From positions 1 to 64,000 of IMG/VR virus record IMGVR_UViG_3300028025_003274: a stretch of 64,000 nt of DNA. One strand, given 5' to 3'. The translations under genes and the position numbers were made by a program. Below, one piece after another: positions 35,547-45,323 of this stretch (position 1 is the first letter of the stretch; every line of letters begins with the position of its first letter). Source of the stretch: a virus. Below the pieces are notes generated by a model. It made no database searches. It was not told the DNA's origin and was given only the letters and a program-made list of their open reading frames with translations.

Positions 35547-36986
35547 ATGAAAGCAGGTTATATCAAAAAAGAAGACAGGAAAAAAATCCTCTTCATAGGG
35601 GACGATATTAGGTTTTTCTCAGGTATCGCAACTATTTCCAGGGAGTTAGTAATAGGAACAGCCCATGCATTTAACTACGCTTGTATAGGGGGAGCTATAG
35701 ATCATCCGGACAAAAATAAAAGGATGGATCTATCACAGTCTACAAATGAAATTGCAGGTATCCCAGATGCATCAGTTGTATTGTATCCCACTAATGGATA
35801 TGGGACACAAGATTTAATAAGACAGCTTGTCAATGTAGAAAAGCCTGACTTACTAGTATTTATAACTGATCCTAGATATTACGAGTGGTTGTTTAGATTA
35901 GAACAGGAGATTAGAAAAACTATTCCAATGGTTTATATTAACATTTGGGATTGCGAACCTGCTCCTCTGTATAACAAGAACTACTACAGATCTTGTGATA
36001 CTCTTTTGGCTATTTCTAAACAAACTAAGATACTTAATGAAGTTGTTTTAGGAGAGTATGCAAAAGACAAAACTATTAAATACTTTCCACACGGTATTAA
36101 TGAGAATAATTTTTACCCTATAAGAAAAGGTCACGACCTATATCTAAAATTACAATCCTTTAAAAACAATCTTCTTAAGGATAGAGATTTTGAATTTGTT
36201 CTATTGTTCAACAGTAGAAACATCAGAAGGAAATCTATACCAGATACCATAATGGCGTTCAGACATTTCCTAGATCAACTACCTTCAGAAAAAGCAAACA
36301 AGTGTTGTTTAGTGCTGCATACTCATAAAGTAGATGATAACGGTACAGATCTGCCAGCAGTTATTGATTTAGTAATGGGAGAAAGAGGAGATCAAATAAT
36401 CTTTTCAAATCCTGGAGAAGGAATTGAATACATGAATATGTTGTACAATTCTTCTGATGCTACTGTTTTATTATCTTCTAACGAAGGTTGGGGATTATCT
36501 CTTACAGAATCAATGATGTGCGGTAGAATGATTATTGCAAACGTAACTGGCGGTATGCAAGATCAAATGAGATTTGAAGATGAAAAAGGTAACTGGATTG
36601 AGTTTGATGAGTCTTTCTGTACTAACCATCTGGGAAGATACAAGAAGTGCGGAGAGTGGGCCATTCCGGTATTCCCTTGCGGAATAAGCATCCAAGGGTC
36701 TCCCCCAACTCCATACATCTCAGATGATAGAATAGACTTCAGAGATGCGTCTAAAGCTATTATGGAAGTTTATAATATGGGTGCAGAAGAGAGAGATAGA
36801 AGAGGTTTGATAGCTAGGGATTGGGTAACTTCTTCTGAATCTATGATGAGCGCAAGAGCTATGTCAGAGAATTTTGTATCAACTATTTACGAGACTTTGG
36901 ATAAGTGGAAACCTAGAGAGAGGTTTCATATTAAAAAAATAGAAGAAAGACCGTTAAAAACTCTTAAACATTATATATCTTTGTAA
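35547..36986 (+). CDS. Glycosyltransferase, GT-B fold (GT4-like)
   Basis: The 479-residue protein has a GT-B C-terminal half with LFNSRNIRRKSIPDTIMAF (start of the donor-binding domain) and the SSNEGWGLSLTESMMCG donor motif with its E-x7-E spacing. A GGMQDQ turn follows, typical of group 1 transferases. It would transfer an activated sugar, with unknown acceptor. It opens the glycosylation operon that runs to 46987. Confidence 0.8.
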   Translation: MKAGYIKKEDRKKILFIGDDIRFFSGIATISRELVIGTAHAFNYACIGGAIDHPDKNKRMDLSQSTNEIAGIPDASVVLYPTNGYGTQDLIRQLVNVEKPDLLVFITDPRYYEWLFRLEQEIRKTIPMVYINIWDCEPAPLYNKNYYRSCDTLLAISKQTKILNEVVLGEYAKDKTIKYFPHGINENNFYPIRKGHDLYLKLQSFKNNLLKDRDFEFVLLFNSRNIRRKSIPDTIMAFRHFLDQLPSEKANKCCLVLHTHKVDDNGTDLPAVIDLVMGERGDQIIFSNPGEGIEYMNMLYNSSDATVLLSSNEGWGLSLTESMMCGRMIIANVTGGMQDQMRFEDEKGNWIEFDESFCTNHLGRYKKCGEWAIPVFPCGISIQGSPPTPYISDDRIDFRDASKAIMEVYNMGAEERDRRGLIARDWVTSSESMMSARAMSENFVSTIYETLDKWKPRERFHIKKIEERPLKTLKHYISL

Positions 36987-36995
36987 TCAATTGTT

Positions 36996-38261
36996 ATGAA
37001 TAAACTTACTTGTGTTGTTTCTTGTCCTATAGATATTATTTCGGGATATGGATCTCGGAGCAGAGACTTTGTTAAAGCTTTAATTAAAGCTAAAGGAGAG
37101 GATTGGGATATTAAAATACTGTCCCAAAGATGGGGAGAATGTCCTTACGGGGCATTAAGTAGAGAAGTTCCGGAAGAGATGGATCTCATTAATAGGGTAA
37201 TACCTCAGATGGATACTCAGCCAGATATATGGTTTCAGATTACAGTAGCTAATGAATTTCAACCTGTAGGTAAAGTTAGCATTGGAGTATCTGCTTTAGT
37301 AGAAACTACAATCTTACCAGCTGAATTATTAGAAGGCCTCAATAGAATGAATTTTAATATCGTATCTTCTAACTTTGTAAAAGAAGTAGCACAGAGGACA
37401 AGTTTTGATATGATGGATCCTAACACAAATCAAAAACAAAAAACGGTTAAATTAAATAAACCTATAGAAGTTTTGTTTGAAGGAGTTGACACTACAAAAT
37501 ATAAAAGATTAGAGAAGTCTAATTTTGATCTATCTGAAATAAAAGAAGAGTTTTGTTTTCTGTCTGTAGGTCATTGGCTAACTGGAGTGATGGGTGAAGA
37601 TAGGAAGCAGTTGACTATTTTAATAAAAGCATTTCTTACTGCATTCAAAGATAAAAAGAAAAGGCCTGCCCTCATATTAAAAACAAGCTTAGCTGGTTTC
37701 AGTATTATTGAAGAAGAAAGTATACTGGACAGTCTAGATATTATAAGAAAGACTGTAGGTGGTGATATGCCAAACATTTACTTATTGTATGGAGAGCTTA
37801 CTGAAGAGGAGATGAACAATCTTTATAATCATGAAAAGGTAAAAGCCTTTGCTTTGGTAGGTAATGAAGGATTTGGTAGACCTTACTTAGAGTTCTCTGC
37901 TGCGTCTAGTAAGCCTGTAATTGCTTCTCCTTTTAGTGGACATACTGACTTTTTAAATGAAGAGTATAATATCTTTGTACAAGGAAAAGTAGAACAGCTA
38001 CACCCTTCAGCTGTAAATCAATTTTTGATAAAAGAAGCTAGTTGGTTTAAAGCAGATCCTAAATCAGTAGAGGATACGCTAAAAGCTGTATATGAAAACT
38101 ATAATAAGTACGTAGATAATGCAAAGAGACAAGGACACCAATCAAGGACACAGTTCAGCTACGACAGTATGGTAGAAAAATTGGCTGAGATACTTGAGAA
38201 TAACGTTCCTAAGTTGAGCGTCCCTCAAATGATAAAACTTCCAAAGCTTAAAACTTTATAG
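36996..38261 (+). CDS. Glycosyltransferase, GT-B fold
   Basis: The 421-residue protein resembles the preceding one in plan. The N-terminal CPIDIISGYGSRSRDFVKAL segment and the late VGNEGFGRPYLEFSAASSKPVI motif followed by SPFSGHTDFL mark a group 1 transferase. A TATCTTTG host-like -7 element lies at 36976-36983, 12 bases before the ATG, but no clear -33 TTTG accompanies it. Confidence 0.78.
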   Translation: MNKLTCVVSCPIDIISGYGSRSRDFVKALIKAKGEDWDIKILSQRWGECPYGALSREVPEEMDLINRVIPQMDTQPDIWFQITVANEFQPVGKVSIGVSALVETTILPAELLEGLNRMNFNIVSSNFVKEVAQRTSFDMMDPNTNQKQKTVKLNKPIEVLFEGVDTTKYKRLEKSNFDLSEIKEEFCFLSVGHWLTGVMGEDRKQLTILIKAFLTAFKDKKKRPALILKTSLAGFSIIEEESILDSLDIIRKTVGGDMPNIYLLYGELTEEEMNNLYNHEKVKAFALVGNEGFGRPYLEFSAASSKPVIASPFSGHTDFLNEEYNIFVQGKVEQLHPSAVNQFLIKEASWFKADPKSVEDTLKAVYENYNKYVDNAKRQGHQSRTQFSYDSMVEKLAEILENNVPKLSVPQMIKLPKLKTL

Positions 38262-38262
38262 T

Positions 38263-38589
38263 ATGACAAGTTATGAATTTGTAATTTGGTTAAAAGGATT
38301 TACAGAAGCTTGTAACGATTACACTGCTACTCCAAAGCAGTGGGATCGTATTAAAGAAGTGTTGAATGAAGTAGAAGACTATGAAGAGGATAATGGATTA
38401 GATTTAGAAATAGATGATTTTGAACCTGAGGCTCCTCTACACAATCCTTCCTATACAGGAAGTCCTATATTATTTAACCCAGGTTCCTCAGGAACAATCC
38501 CAATCCATGGATCAGGATTTGGATACTATACCAGTACCACACTGCATAAAACAACCCCAGAAGAAACAAAAAAACAATTATTAGATTAA
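38263..38589 (+). CDS. Unknown acidic protein in glycosylation operon
   Basis: The 108-residue protein has an N-terminal segment FVIWLKGFTEACNDYTATPKQW that resembles short phage proteins of unknown role, an acidic middle and a Gly/Ser/Pro-rich C-terminus (PGSSGTIPIHGSG). It starts 1 base after the previous stop. No catalytic motif is seen. Confidence 0.55.
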   Translation: MTSYEFVIWLKGFTEACNDYTATPKQWDRIKEVLNEVEDYEEDNGLDLEIDDFEPEAPLHNPSYTGSPILFNPGSSGTIPIHGSGFGYYTSTTLHKTTPEETKKQLLD

Positions 38590-38590
38590 T

Positions 38591-39034
38591 ATGCAAGATC
38601 AATTAACAACCTGCCGAAAATGTAAGAGTCCATTATGTTATGAACGCCATAATGATGGAGTAGTGAGCTGGGACTGTTTACAGTGTGGATTCACTACAAA
38701 TACTTTATTACTTCAAAATACAGAAACTGTAGTATCTTATGAGTCTATGATTCCAAACTTGTTTAGAGATATTAAGTATTTAGATGAGGATGGATTTGTA
38801 TGGTACCCGACAACTATAACTAAAGAGGGTGTAGGTATTGTATTTGCGGATGGTACGTCTAAAGATAGTTGGAAGTGGGCATTCGCTCCTCATGTGCCAG
38901 TAACTGAGGAAGAGAAGGAGAGGTTCAAGAAAGCAGATGGAACTTACCACCAGTACAAGACAGACATGAAACATGTTCTTCATTTTGATCAAGAATATTT
39001 CTCAAGGGCTTTAGAGGCCGCAGGATTAATTTAA
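38591..39034 (+). CDS. Zinc-ribbon protein in glycosylation operon
   Basis: The 147-residue protein starts with CRKCKSPLCYERHNDGVVSW and CLQCGFTT, two CxxC knuckles that make a zinc ribbon in residues 8-38. The remainder has a KYLDEDGFVWYPTTI segment and a Lys/Glu-rich helix. It may be a regulator or adaptor. No family is recognised. Confidence 0.55.
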   Translation: MQDQLTTCRKCKSPLCYERHNDGVVSWDCLQCGFTTNTLLLQNTETVVSYESMIPNLFRDIKYLDEDGFVWYPTTITKEGVGIVFADGTSKDSWKWAFAPHVPVTEEEKERFKKADGTYHQYKTDMKHVLHFDQEYFSRALEAAGLI

Positions 39035-39038
39035 TATC

Positions 39039-39662
39039 ATGGTACCTATATCATATTGTATAACGACTCATAATGAAGGAGAAGCTTATATAAGACCGCT
39101 CCTAGAAAGATTATTAAAGCACCTACAACCGGAAGATGAGGTTGTAATAGTAGATGATTTCTCTACAGACGAATCTACAGTAGCCGTATTAGAGGAGTAT
39201 AGAGATAGAGTTAATTTGTATTTCAATTCATTGGATAATGATTTTGCAGCACATAAAAACTTTGCTAAGTCTAAATGTACAAAAGATTACATCTTCTTTA
39301 TAGATGCTGACGAGAACTTACATGAGAATTTATTGATAACTCTAAAAGAGATACTACTTAATAATTTAAATGTAGACATGTTCCTAGTACCAAGGATTAA
39401 CGTAGTACCCGGACTTACCCAACAGCACATTCAGAAATGGGGATGGCAAGTAAATGATAAAGGGTATATTAATTACCCAGATCTTCAAACCAGGATCGTA
39501 GTAAACAAACCTGAGATAGTGTGGGAGAACAAGGTACATGAGAGATTGGTTGGTCATAACACCCACGCAGCACTTCCATTTGAAACCGAGGACTATTGTC
39601 TTCTCCATGTGAAAAGTATAAAAAGACAGGAGGATCAGAATAACTTCTATAATACTTTGTAA
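39039..39662 (+). CDS. Glycosyltransferase family 2 (GT-A fold)
   Basis: The 207-residue protein has the GT2 start ISYCITTHNEGEAYIRPLLE, the nucleotide-binding VVIVDDFSTDES and the DxD motif in FFIDADENL near residue 88. It ends in a short helical tail typical of small transferases. The stop overlaps the next ATG (TAATG). Confidence 0.85.
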   Translation: MVPISYCITTHNEGEAYIRPLLERLLKHLQPEDEVVIVDDFSTDESTVAVLEEYRDRVNLYFNSLDNDFAAHKNFAKSKCTKDYIFFIDADENLHENLLITLKEILLNNLNVDMFLVPRINVVPGLTQQHIQKWGWQVNDKGYINYPDLQTRIVVNKPEIVWENKVHERLVGHNTHAALPFETEDYCLLHVKSIKRQEDQNNFYNTL

Positions 39663-40585
39663 TGAATATACTATTCCACTCCAACCAATTAGGAGTTAGA
39701 GGAACTGAAGTGGCTTTATATGACTATGCCCACTATAATGAAACTATATTAGGTAATGTATCTTATATAGCAGCTCCTGCTAATTCTGATATGTCTGCTT
39801 TAGAAAAGTTTAAAAGTAGATTTGGAGATAGAGTTGTATTGTATAATACTTTTGGAGAGTTAGGACTATCCTCTTCTTATAAAATAGATGTTGCTTATTT
39901 TATAAAGGCTGGATTTAATGATGGTATATTGTTTCCTGGGGCTAAAAACATTGTACATGCAGTATTCGATGCCTCTGACAAACATGGAGATGTGTATGTA
40001 GCAGTTAGTGAGTGGCTGGGTAAAAAGCACAATGTAGACTATCTTCCTCACATCGTATCTCTACCTGATATAAAAGAAGACTTTAGAGACTTCATTGGAG
40101 CCTCTCATAGCGATATTATATTTGGAAGATATGGAGGGCTTGATCAATTTGATATTCCATATTTAGGAGAAGTTATAAAAGCAGCTGCAGACAAAGGAAT
40201 TAAATTCTTGTTAATGAATACAAAGCAGTTTAATTTTCAACACCCTAACGTTATGTATTCAGAAGCTAATACAGATATGAATACAAAGACAGCCTTCATT
40301 AATACATGCGATGCTATGATACATGGAAGAAGCGATGGAGAGTCTTTTGGTTTAGCGGTGGCAGAGTTCCTACATCAAAATAAACCAGTAGTCACTAACA
40401 TACAATGCAGAGATAGAAATCATATACATGTTCTTGGGGACAAAGGTTTATACTATAGCAATGGCAATGAGCTGTATGCAATACTTACATCTTTTGAAAA
40501 GAAGAATTACAATGTTAAGCCCCTGGTAGATCAATTTAAACCTGAGGTCATTATGCAAAAATTTAAAATAATAACAAATGGCTGA
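39662..40585 (+). CDS. Glycosyltransferase-like protein, GT-B fold
   Basis: The 307-residue protein opens MNILFHSNQLGVRGTEVALYDYAHY, the Rossmann-like start of GT-B enzymes with the substrate loop RGTE. Later it reads MIHGRSDGESFGLAVAEFLHQNKPV, which matches the donor-binding region of group 1 transferases. It overlaps the next gene by 8 bases. Confidence 0.72.
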   Translation: MNILFHSNQLGVRGTEVALYDYAHYNETILGNVSYIAAPANSDMSALEKFKSRFGDRVVLYNTFGELGLSSSYKIDVAYFIKAGFNDGILFPGAKNIVHAVFDASDKHGDVYVAVSEWLGKKHNVDYLPHIVSLPDIKEDFRDFIGASHSDIIFGRYGGLDQFDIPYLGEVIKAAADKGIKFLLMNTKQFNFQHPNVMYSEANTDMNTKTAFINTCDAMIHGRSDGESFGLAVAEFLHQNKPVVTNIQCRDRNHIHVLGDKGLYYSNGNELYAILTSFEKKNYNVKPLVDQFKPEVIMQKFKIITNG

Positions 40586-41213
40586 TTACAGTGGCTGGGA
40601 TGCCACATTAAAATCCACACTAGACAAAGAAGTTCAAGAGGCAGTTGACAGTTTAGAACCTAATGGAGTGTTATATGACGTAGGTGGAAATGTAGGATCC
40701 TTTACAGACTTAGTTTTACAAAAACTTCCTGATGTAGAGGTGTATATATTTGAGCCTATTAAAGATTATTATAATTACATTGTGGAACGATTTCAAGATA
40801 AACCTAATGTAAAAGCATTTAACTACGCTCTTATAGAATCCAATAGAGAAGTGTCTATATCTAGATCAGGAGAAAATCCTGGATGGAATACTCTTTCCGA
40901 AATAGTTTCTTACGGGCAACAAGAACTAGTATCAGGTAGATCTTTATCAGATTTAATTAATACAGATAAGATACCCCTACCACAAGTTATAAAAGTAGAT
41001 ATAGAACAATCAGAATATTTATTTATAGAAGGATGTAAAGAGTTGTTCAAACAACATATACCAAGTAAAATAGTTATGGAGATTGGTTTTATACCTGGAA
41101 ATCCTATGTGGGATAAAGAGAGAGATATGATAGAATATCTATTCAGCTTAGGGTATAAAAGATATGAGTATGAAAATAAAACCTCAACTTACGATGCAGT
41201 GTTCAGCAAATAA
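40578..41213 (+). CDS. FkbM-type SAM methyltransferase
   Basis: The 211-residue protein has SAM motif I YDVGGNVGSFTDLV (residues about 35-48), an acidic end of strand two (VYIFEPIKDYY) and IKVDIEQSEYLFIEG, the FkbM signature. FkbM enzymes O-methylate sugars and related groups, which suits its place among glycosyltransferases. Confidence 0.85.
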   Translation: MADYSGWDATLKSTLDKEVQEAVDSLEPNGVLYDVGGNVGSFTDLVLQKLPDVEVYIFEPIKDYYNYIVERFQDKPNVKAFNYALIESNREVSISRSGENPGWNTLSEIVSYGQQELVSGRSLSDLINTDKIPLPQVIKVDIEQSEYLFIEGCKELFKQHIPSKIVMEIGFIPGNPMWDKERDMIEYLFSLGYKRYEYENKTSTYDAVFSK

Positions 41214-42117
41214 AATAGCGTTCATATTTGCACACCGTCCTACGGATGTTTGGAACACGCCATTGAGCTTGGTTAAAGATTTTGAGTCTAGAGGATGGGA
41301 AACTAGAATATACTCTCTATTTGATATATACGACAATTATGTAGATATCAATATACAACGTCTTATCGATGATAGTACATCAAAAGAATTTAACCCAGAC
41401 ATTGTAATGTACATGGATTGGGGCAGATTTGATTCTCCTTTACTAGATAGTAAAAATATACCTGGAGCTTTCTGGGTAATGGAATCAGGAGATGATCCTC
41501 AGAACTTTGAACGTAATTCTAGCAAAGCCTCTAAGTTTCATCTTACTTTAACTCCGGCCCATGATTCTTACTTAGAATATAAGAGGAGGCATATAAATGC
41601 AGAGTGGTGGACACACTTTGCAGATAGCAATATACATAAGCCATATTCAGGGTTTACTCCGTTTGATGAACTTCCAAAGGTTAGATCTACTAGAGGCCCT
41701 GGCGGATCTAATCTTATGGATTACTTAAGTCAGATAATGCCTGATAAGTTTATAAATAGGAATGGTTTATCTGGAATGGAGTATGGTGACTTTCTTAACA
41801 GCGGAGTTATAGTATTTCAACAGAGTAGGTGGCACGAGATAACTAGAAGATTGTTTGAAGGTATGGCTTGTGGAAAGTTAGTTATAACAGATAGACTTCC
41901 TATTCAAAGTAACATAGATGGATTGTTTATAGAAAATGAAGATATAATATATTATGATAGTTTAGGGGAATGTATTTCAAAAATAAACTACTACCTTAGC
42001 GAAGAAGCAAAATTAGAAAGAGAAAGAATAGCTTTAAATGGATACAATAAAGTTATTAATAATCATACTCAAATTCAAAGAGTAGATATTATTTTAAAGA
42101 AATTCAAAGAGTACTGA
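41194..42117 (+). CDS. Glycosyltransferase, GT-B fold (CgeB-like)
   Basis: ATG 41194 is preferred because its 20-base overlap with the previous gene matches others in this operon; ATG 41164 would add ten residues. The protein begins NKIAFIFAHRPTDVWN, has a DWGRF and WVMESGDDPQNFER central part and a late RRLFEGMACGKLVITDRL donor-binding motif. The last resembles spore-maturation CgeB-type transferases. Confidence 0.75.
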   Translation: MQCSANKIAFIFAHRPTDVWNTPLSLVKDFESRGWETRIYSLFDIYDNYVDINIQRLIDDSTSKEFNPDIVMYMDWGRFDSPLLDSKNIPGAFWVMESGDDPQNFERNSSKASKFHLTLTPAHDSYLEYKRRHINAEWWTHFADSNIHKPYSGFTPFDELPKVRSTRGPGGSNLMDYLSQIMPDKFINRNGLSGMEYGDFLNSGVIVFQQSRWHEITRRLFEGMACGKLVITDRLPIQSNIDGLFIENEDIIYYDSLGECISKINYYLSEEAKLERERIALNGYNKVINNHTQIQRVDIILKKFKEY

Positions 42118-42119
42118 CA

Positions 42120-42779
42120 ATGAATAGGAAGTTTTCAATTGTAATACCTACAATGTTTAAATGTCCGGACATTACAAATGAGTTGCTAGGCAATCTGTAT
42201 GATGATCCTGCTGTTTCTGAAGTGATAGTGATAAACAATACGGAAGAGCCTAACAATGTTACTAAGATAAACGTAAGTAGCAAATTACAAATACAATCAC
42301 AAAGTAAGAATTTATATGTAAACCCTTCTTGGAATCTGGGGGTATCTGTTGCTAAAGAGCCTTATGTAGGTATTCTTAATGATGACATTATAATTGCTGA
42401 GGGTTTGTTTTCTGGTCTTTCTAATGTTCCTATTGAAAATTTAGGTGTAATAGGGGCATCACATGGGTCTCTTATGCAATTAGATAAGCCGGAAAGGTTT
42501 ATGTCAAAGGAATTTCAAATTAAAGGTATGCCGGAAAGAACGTGGGGATTTGGTATTTTTATGGTTTTACATAAAAATCACTACCCACCAATACCAGAAG
42601 ACATGAAAATATGGTGTGGAGATGATTATATATACCACCAGAATAGAATAGCAGGAAGACAAAATTGCATACTTATTTGCCCTATTCAAACTAAAATGAG
42701 TACTACTTCTGATAATCCTATCTTTGATGAAATAAAAAACAATGATGTAGAGATATATAATTCAAAATATAAAGTATGA
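42120..42779 (+). CDS. Glycosyltransferase family 2-like (GT-A fold)
   Basis: The 219-residue protein has the GT-A strand FSIVIPTMFKCPDITNELL, VIVINNTEEPNN and a DxD-like LNDDIIIAEG near residue 88. The later KIWCGDDYIYHQ is the acceptor or base region found in small GT2 enzymes. It overlaps the next gene by 4 bases. Confidence 0.78.
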   Translation: MNRKFSIVIPTMFKCPDITNELLGNLYDDPAVSEVIVINNTEEPNNVTKINVSSKLQIQSQSKNLYVNPSWNLGVSVAKEPYVGILNDDIIIAEGLFSGLSNVPIENLGVIGASHGSLMQLDKPERFMSKEFQIKGMPERTWGFGIFMVLHKNHYPPIPEDMKIWCGDDYIYHQNRIAGRQNCILICPIQTKMSTTSDNPIFDEIKNNDVEIYNSKYKV

Positions 42780-43405
42780 AAAGATACGAAATTATAAACA
42801 AGTTCATAAAAGAAAGGGGATATAAAGATTATTTAGAGATAGGAGTATACACCGGACAATGCATGAGAGAAGTCATTGCAGAAAATAGAACCGGAGTAGA
42901 TCCAGGATCCGAAGGTCATATAGCTGAAGAAGTAACTCACCCAGTAACATCAGATGCTTTCTTTAAGAGTATTAAAGGATCTGATAAGATGTACGATATT
43001 ATCTTCATAGATGGATTACATCATTCCTATCAAGTAGACGTTGATATAGAAAACGCATTAGTACATCTTAAAGATGGTGGAGTTATAGTAATGCATGACT
43101 GTAACCCAGAACAAGAGGTATACACATTAGTACCTAGAGTAAGCCCTATATGGCATGGAGATGTCTATAAGTCTGTTTTAAGGTTTAGATCTAAGAGCTT
43201 ACATAGTTTCTTTACAGTAGACACAGACTGCGGATGTGGGGTTATATTTAAAGATTATAAAGGTGACTCACATAATAGTGTAGAAGATTACAAAAAAGCA
43301 TTATCTTCTTGGAGTTATTTCTTTGACAACAAACAAAGACTTTTAAATTTAATTAGTATAGAAGCCTTTATAAACACAGATTACAATGAGGTGGGACGTA
43401 ATTAA
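42776..43405 (+). CDS. Class I SAM methyltransferase, first of a tandem pair
   Basis: The 209-residue protein reads YLEIGVYTGQCM as SAM motif I, then GVDPGSEG, and IIFIDGLHHSYQVDVDIENAL followed by LKDGGVIVMHDCNPE. This is the Methyltransf_24 pattern often found with glycosyltransferases. The next gene is a clear paralog, starting at the same relative Met, so the pair arose by tandem duplication. Confidence 0.8.
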   Translation: MKRYEIINKFIKERGYKDYLEIGVYTGQCMREVIAENRTGVDPGSEGHIAEEVTHPVTSDAFFKSIKGSDKMYDIIFIDGLHHSYQVDVDIENALVHLKDGGVIVMHDCNPEQEVYTLVPRVSPIWHGDVYKSVLRFRSKSLHSFFTVDTDCGCGVIFKDYKGDSHNSVEDYKKALSSWSYFFDNKQRLLNLISIEAFINTDYNEVGRN

Positions 43406-43985
43406 TTATTTAGTAGAGCAAAACAACTACAAAAGATATCTAGAGATAGGGGTGCAAGAATACTACTCAAACTGCGATAAAATAAAGGTAGAATTTAAAA
43501 TAGCAGTAGACCCAGCCCCCAAAAGTAAATGTGATTTTATAGGTACATCAGACGAGTATTTTTCTTCTATAGATAAAGATGTTATGTTTGATATAGTCTT
43601 TATAGACGGGTTGCATCAAAGCGATCAAGTATTAAAAGATATACAGAATTCTTTAGATCACTTATCTGAAGGGGGTTCTATAGTTGTACATGACTGTCTT
43701 CCAGAAGCGGAATATCAGCAAGTAAGAGAGGATAATCATAGGGAGTGGACAGGAGATGTGTGGAAAGCTATAGCTATGTTAAAAGGCACTAGAGAAGATT
43801 TGGATATTAAAGTTTTAGATCATGATTGGGGATGTGGGATTATACAAAAAGGTATCCAAGAACTAGGCAAATATAAGACAGTAGAAGAGCTTAACTGGCC
43901 AATATTTGAGTTTAATAGGAACACATTGATGGGAGTTATCTCAGAGGGAGAATTTATAAATTACTACAAAAATGACAAAGCTTAA
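43386..43985 (+). CDS. Class I SAM methyltransferase, second of a tandem pair
   Basis: The 199-residue protein aligns with its neighbour along the whole length: YLEIGVQEYYSNC, IVFIDGLHQSDQVLKDI, GGSIVVHDCLPE and DWGCGIIQKG match YLEIGVYTGQCM, IIFIDGLHHSYQVDVDI, GGVIVMHDCNPE and DCGCGVIFKD. SAM motif I is less standard here because its Gly-rich turn is changed, so catalysis is less certain. Confidence 0.75.
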   Translation: MRWDVINYLVEQNNYKRYLEIGVQEYYSNCDKIKVEFKIAVDPAPKSKCDFIGTSDEYFSSIDKDVMFDIVFIDGLHQSDQVLKDIQNSLDHLSEGGSIVVHDCLPEAEYQQVREDNHREWTGDVWKAIAMLKGTREDLDIKVLDHDWGCGIIQKGIQELGKYKTVEELNWPIFEFNRNTLMGVISEGEFINYYKNDKA

Positions 43986-44694
43986 TCTATCTATAGGCAT
44001 CCTTACGTGGAATGCACACAGTACTCTTAAGAATACTTTAGAAAGTTATAAATTATCTGGGTTACTAGACATGGTAAACGATGTCTGTATTTTCGCACAA
44101 GAAGGAAAAGAATTAGATTACAAAATAGCATCTGACTATGGTACGGATATAATAATGAGTCCTACCAACGTAGGTATAGGAAAGGGTTTAAGTACTTTAG
44201 CACACGCAGCAGAGACTGATAATATATTACTTCTAGAGAATGATTGGATTATTCTGCCTGAACTTTTTCCTGTCGTATACAGTGAGGTATTTAAAGGACT
44301 GTATATGGTAGAACAAAAAAAGGCAGACGTAGTTAAATTTAGGAGTAGAAGAGCTCCAGGAGATCCTTTATACACTTTGCAATTCGCAAATTGCGAAATG
44401 ACTAGCCCTAAGCATTTGTTTGAGTGTGTTCATTGGAGAGAAAATCCAGACCAAGATTTCCCTGAATACATTAGTAAAGATCCAGAAACAGGACTGTACT
44501 ATGCTAAAGCAAAGTACGCTAACCAAACTAACAATCCTTGTATTTATAATAAAGAGTTCTATATTAAAACCATATCACCATTTTCCGGAGAGGGTAATGA
44601 ACTAGAGGGTAAGATAGATGGATGGTGGCAAGAACAGGATATCACAGTTGCGCATGGAGAAGGATTGTTTACACATTACAGACTTGATAGATGA
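43972..44694 (+). CDS. Glycosyltransferase-like protein (GT-A fold)
   Basis: The 240-residue protein opens LNLSIGILTWNAHSTLKNTLESY, a GT2-like start, and has LLLENDWIILPE as the metal-binding strand, where END replaces DxD. A GWWQEQDITVAHGEGLF segment near the end holds acidic and His residues. It overlaps the nuclease gene by 4 bases. Confidence 0.7.
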   Translation: MTKLNLSIGILTWNAHSTLKNTLESYKLSGLLDMVNDVCIFAQEGKELDYKIASDYGTDIIMSPTNVGIGKGLSTLAHAAETDNILLLENDWIILPELFPVVYSEVFKGLYMVEQKKADVVKFRSRRAPGDPLYTLQFANCEMTSPKHLFECVHWRENPDQDFPEYISKDPETGLYYAKAKYANQTNNPCIYNKEFYIKTISPFSGEGNELEGKIDGWWQEQDITVAHGEGLFTHYRLDR

Positions 44695-45323
44695 AACAAA
44701 TAACGCTTGCTACTTTATTAGTAATTTTAAGTATTACCGCATTTACACAGCACACAGTATTGCTAAAGCATAAACAATACGAAACCAATTTTGATACGTC
44801 TTTAAAGTATCCTAAAAAAGTTTATTGGGTAGTAACTAAGAAATCATTAACTTGCGTTACCAAGTATCCAAGATCTAATAGATTTGTATCTGACCCTTTA
44901 CTGCCTAAACAGACTGATCTAGATAAAGATTATGTGAGGTCTGGGTATGATAGAGGCCATAATTTTACAGCGGCTGATGCTGCTTGTGATTCCACATCTA
45001 TGAGAGAATCTTTTTTCTTTTCTAATATGACACCCCAACACCCTACAGTAAATAGGGGAGACTGGAAACAACTAGAAGAGTTTACAAGAGAACTATCTCT
45101 AAAGCATGACTCAGTAAAAGTATGGTCAGGATCTTGGGGAGTTCAAAGTAAGATAGGAAGAGTTACAGTACCAACCGATTGTTGGAAAGTTATTTATATA
45201 GTTAGTAGTAAAGAGTGGATGGCATTTCATTTCTTTAATACAAGGTCTGGTACTTTAGGATTAAAAGCCCACGAGGTATCTTTAGACTTCATAGAAAAGC
45301 AAACAGGTTATAAATTTAAATAA
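44691..45323 (+). CDS. Secreted-type DNA/RNA non-specific endonuclease (NUC1, beta-beta-alpha-Me)
   Basis: The 210-residue protein starts with a lipophilic signal peptide (about residues 1-19, ITLATLLVILSITAF). The NUC1 motif D87-R-G-H90 in YDRGHNFTAADAA, followed by FFFSNMTPQHPTVNRGDWKQLE with the metal Asn and Glu, marks the Serratia NucA family. Such enzymes cut DNA and RNA in the periplasm or outside the cell. It is an odd member of a glycosyltransferase operon; it might destroy DNA in the periplasm or block other phages. Confidence 0.85.
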   Translation: MKQITLATLLVILSITAFTQHTVLLKHKQYETNFDTSLKYPKKVYWVVTKKSLTCVTKYPRSNRFVSDPLLPKQTDLDKDYVRSGYDRGHNFTAADAACDSTSMRESFFFSNMTPQHPTVNRGDWKQLEEFTRELSLKHDSVKVWSGSWGVQSKIGRVTVPTDCWKVIYIVSSKEWMAFHFFNTRSGTLGLKAHEVSLDFIEKQTGYKFK

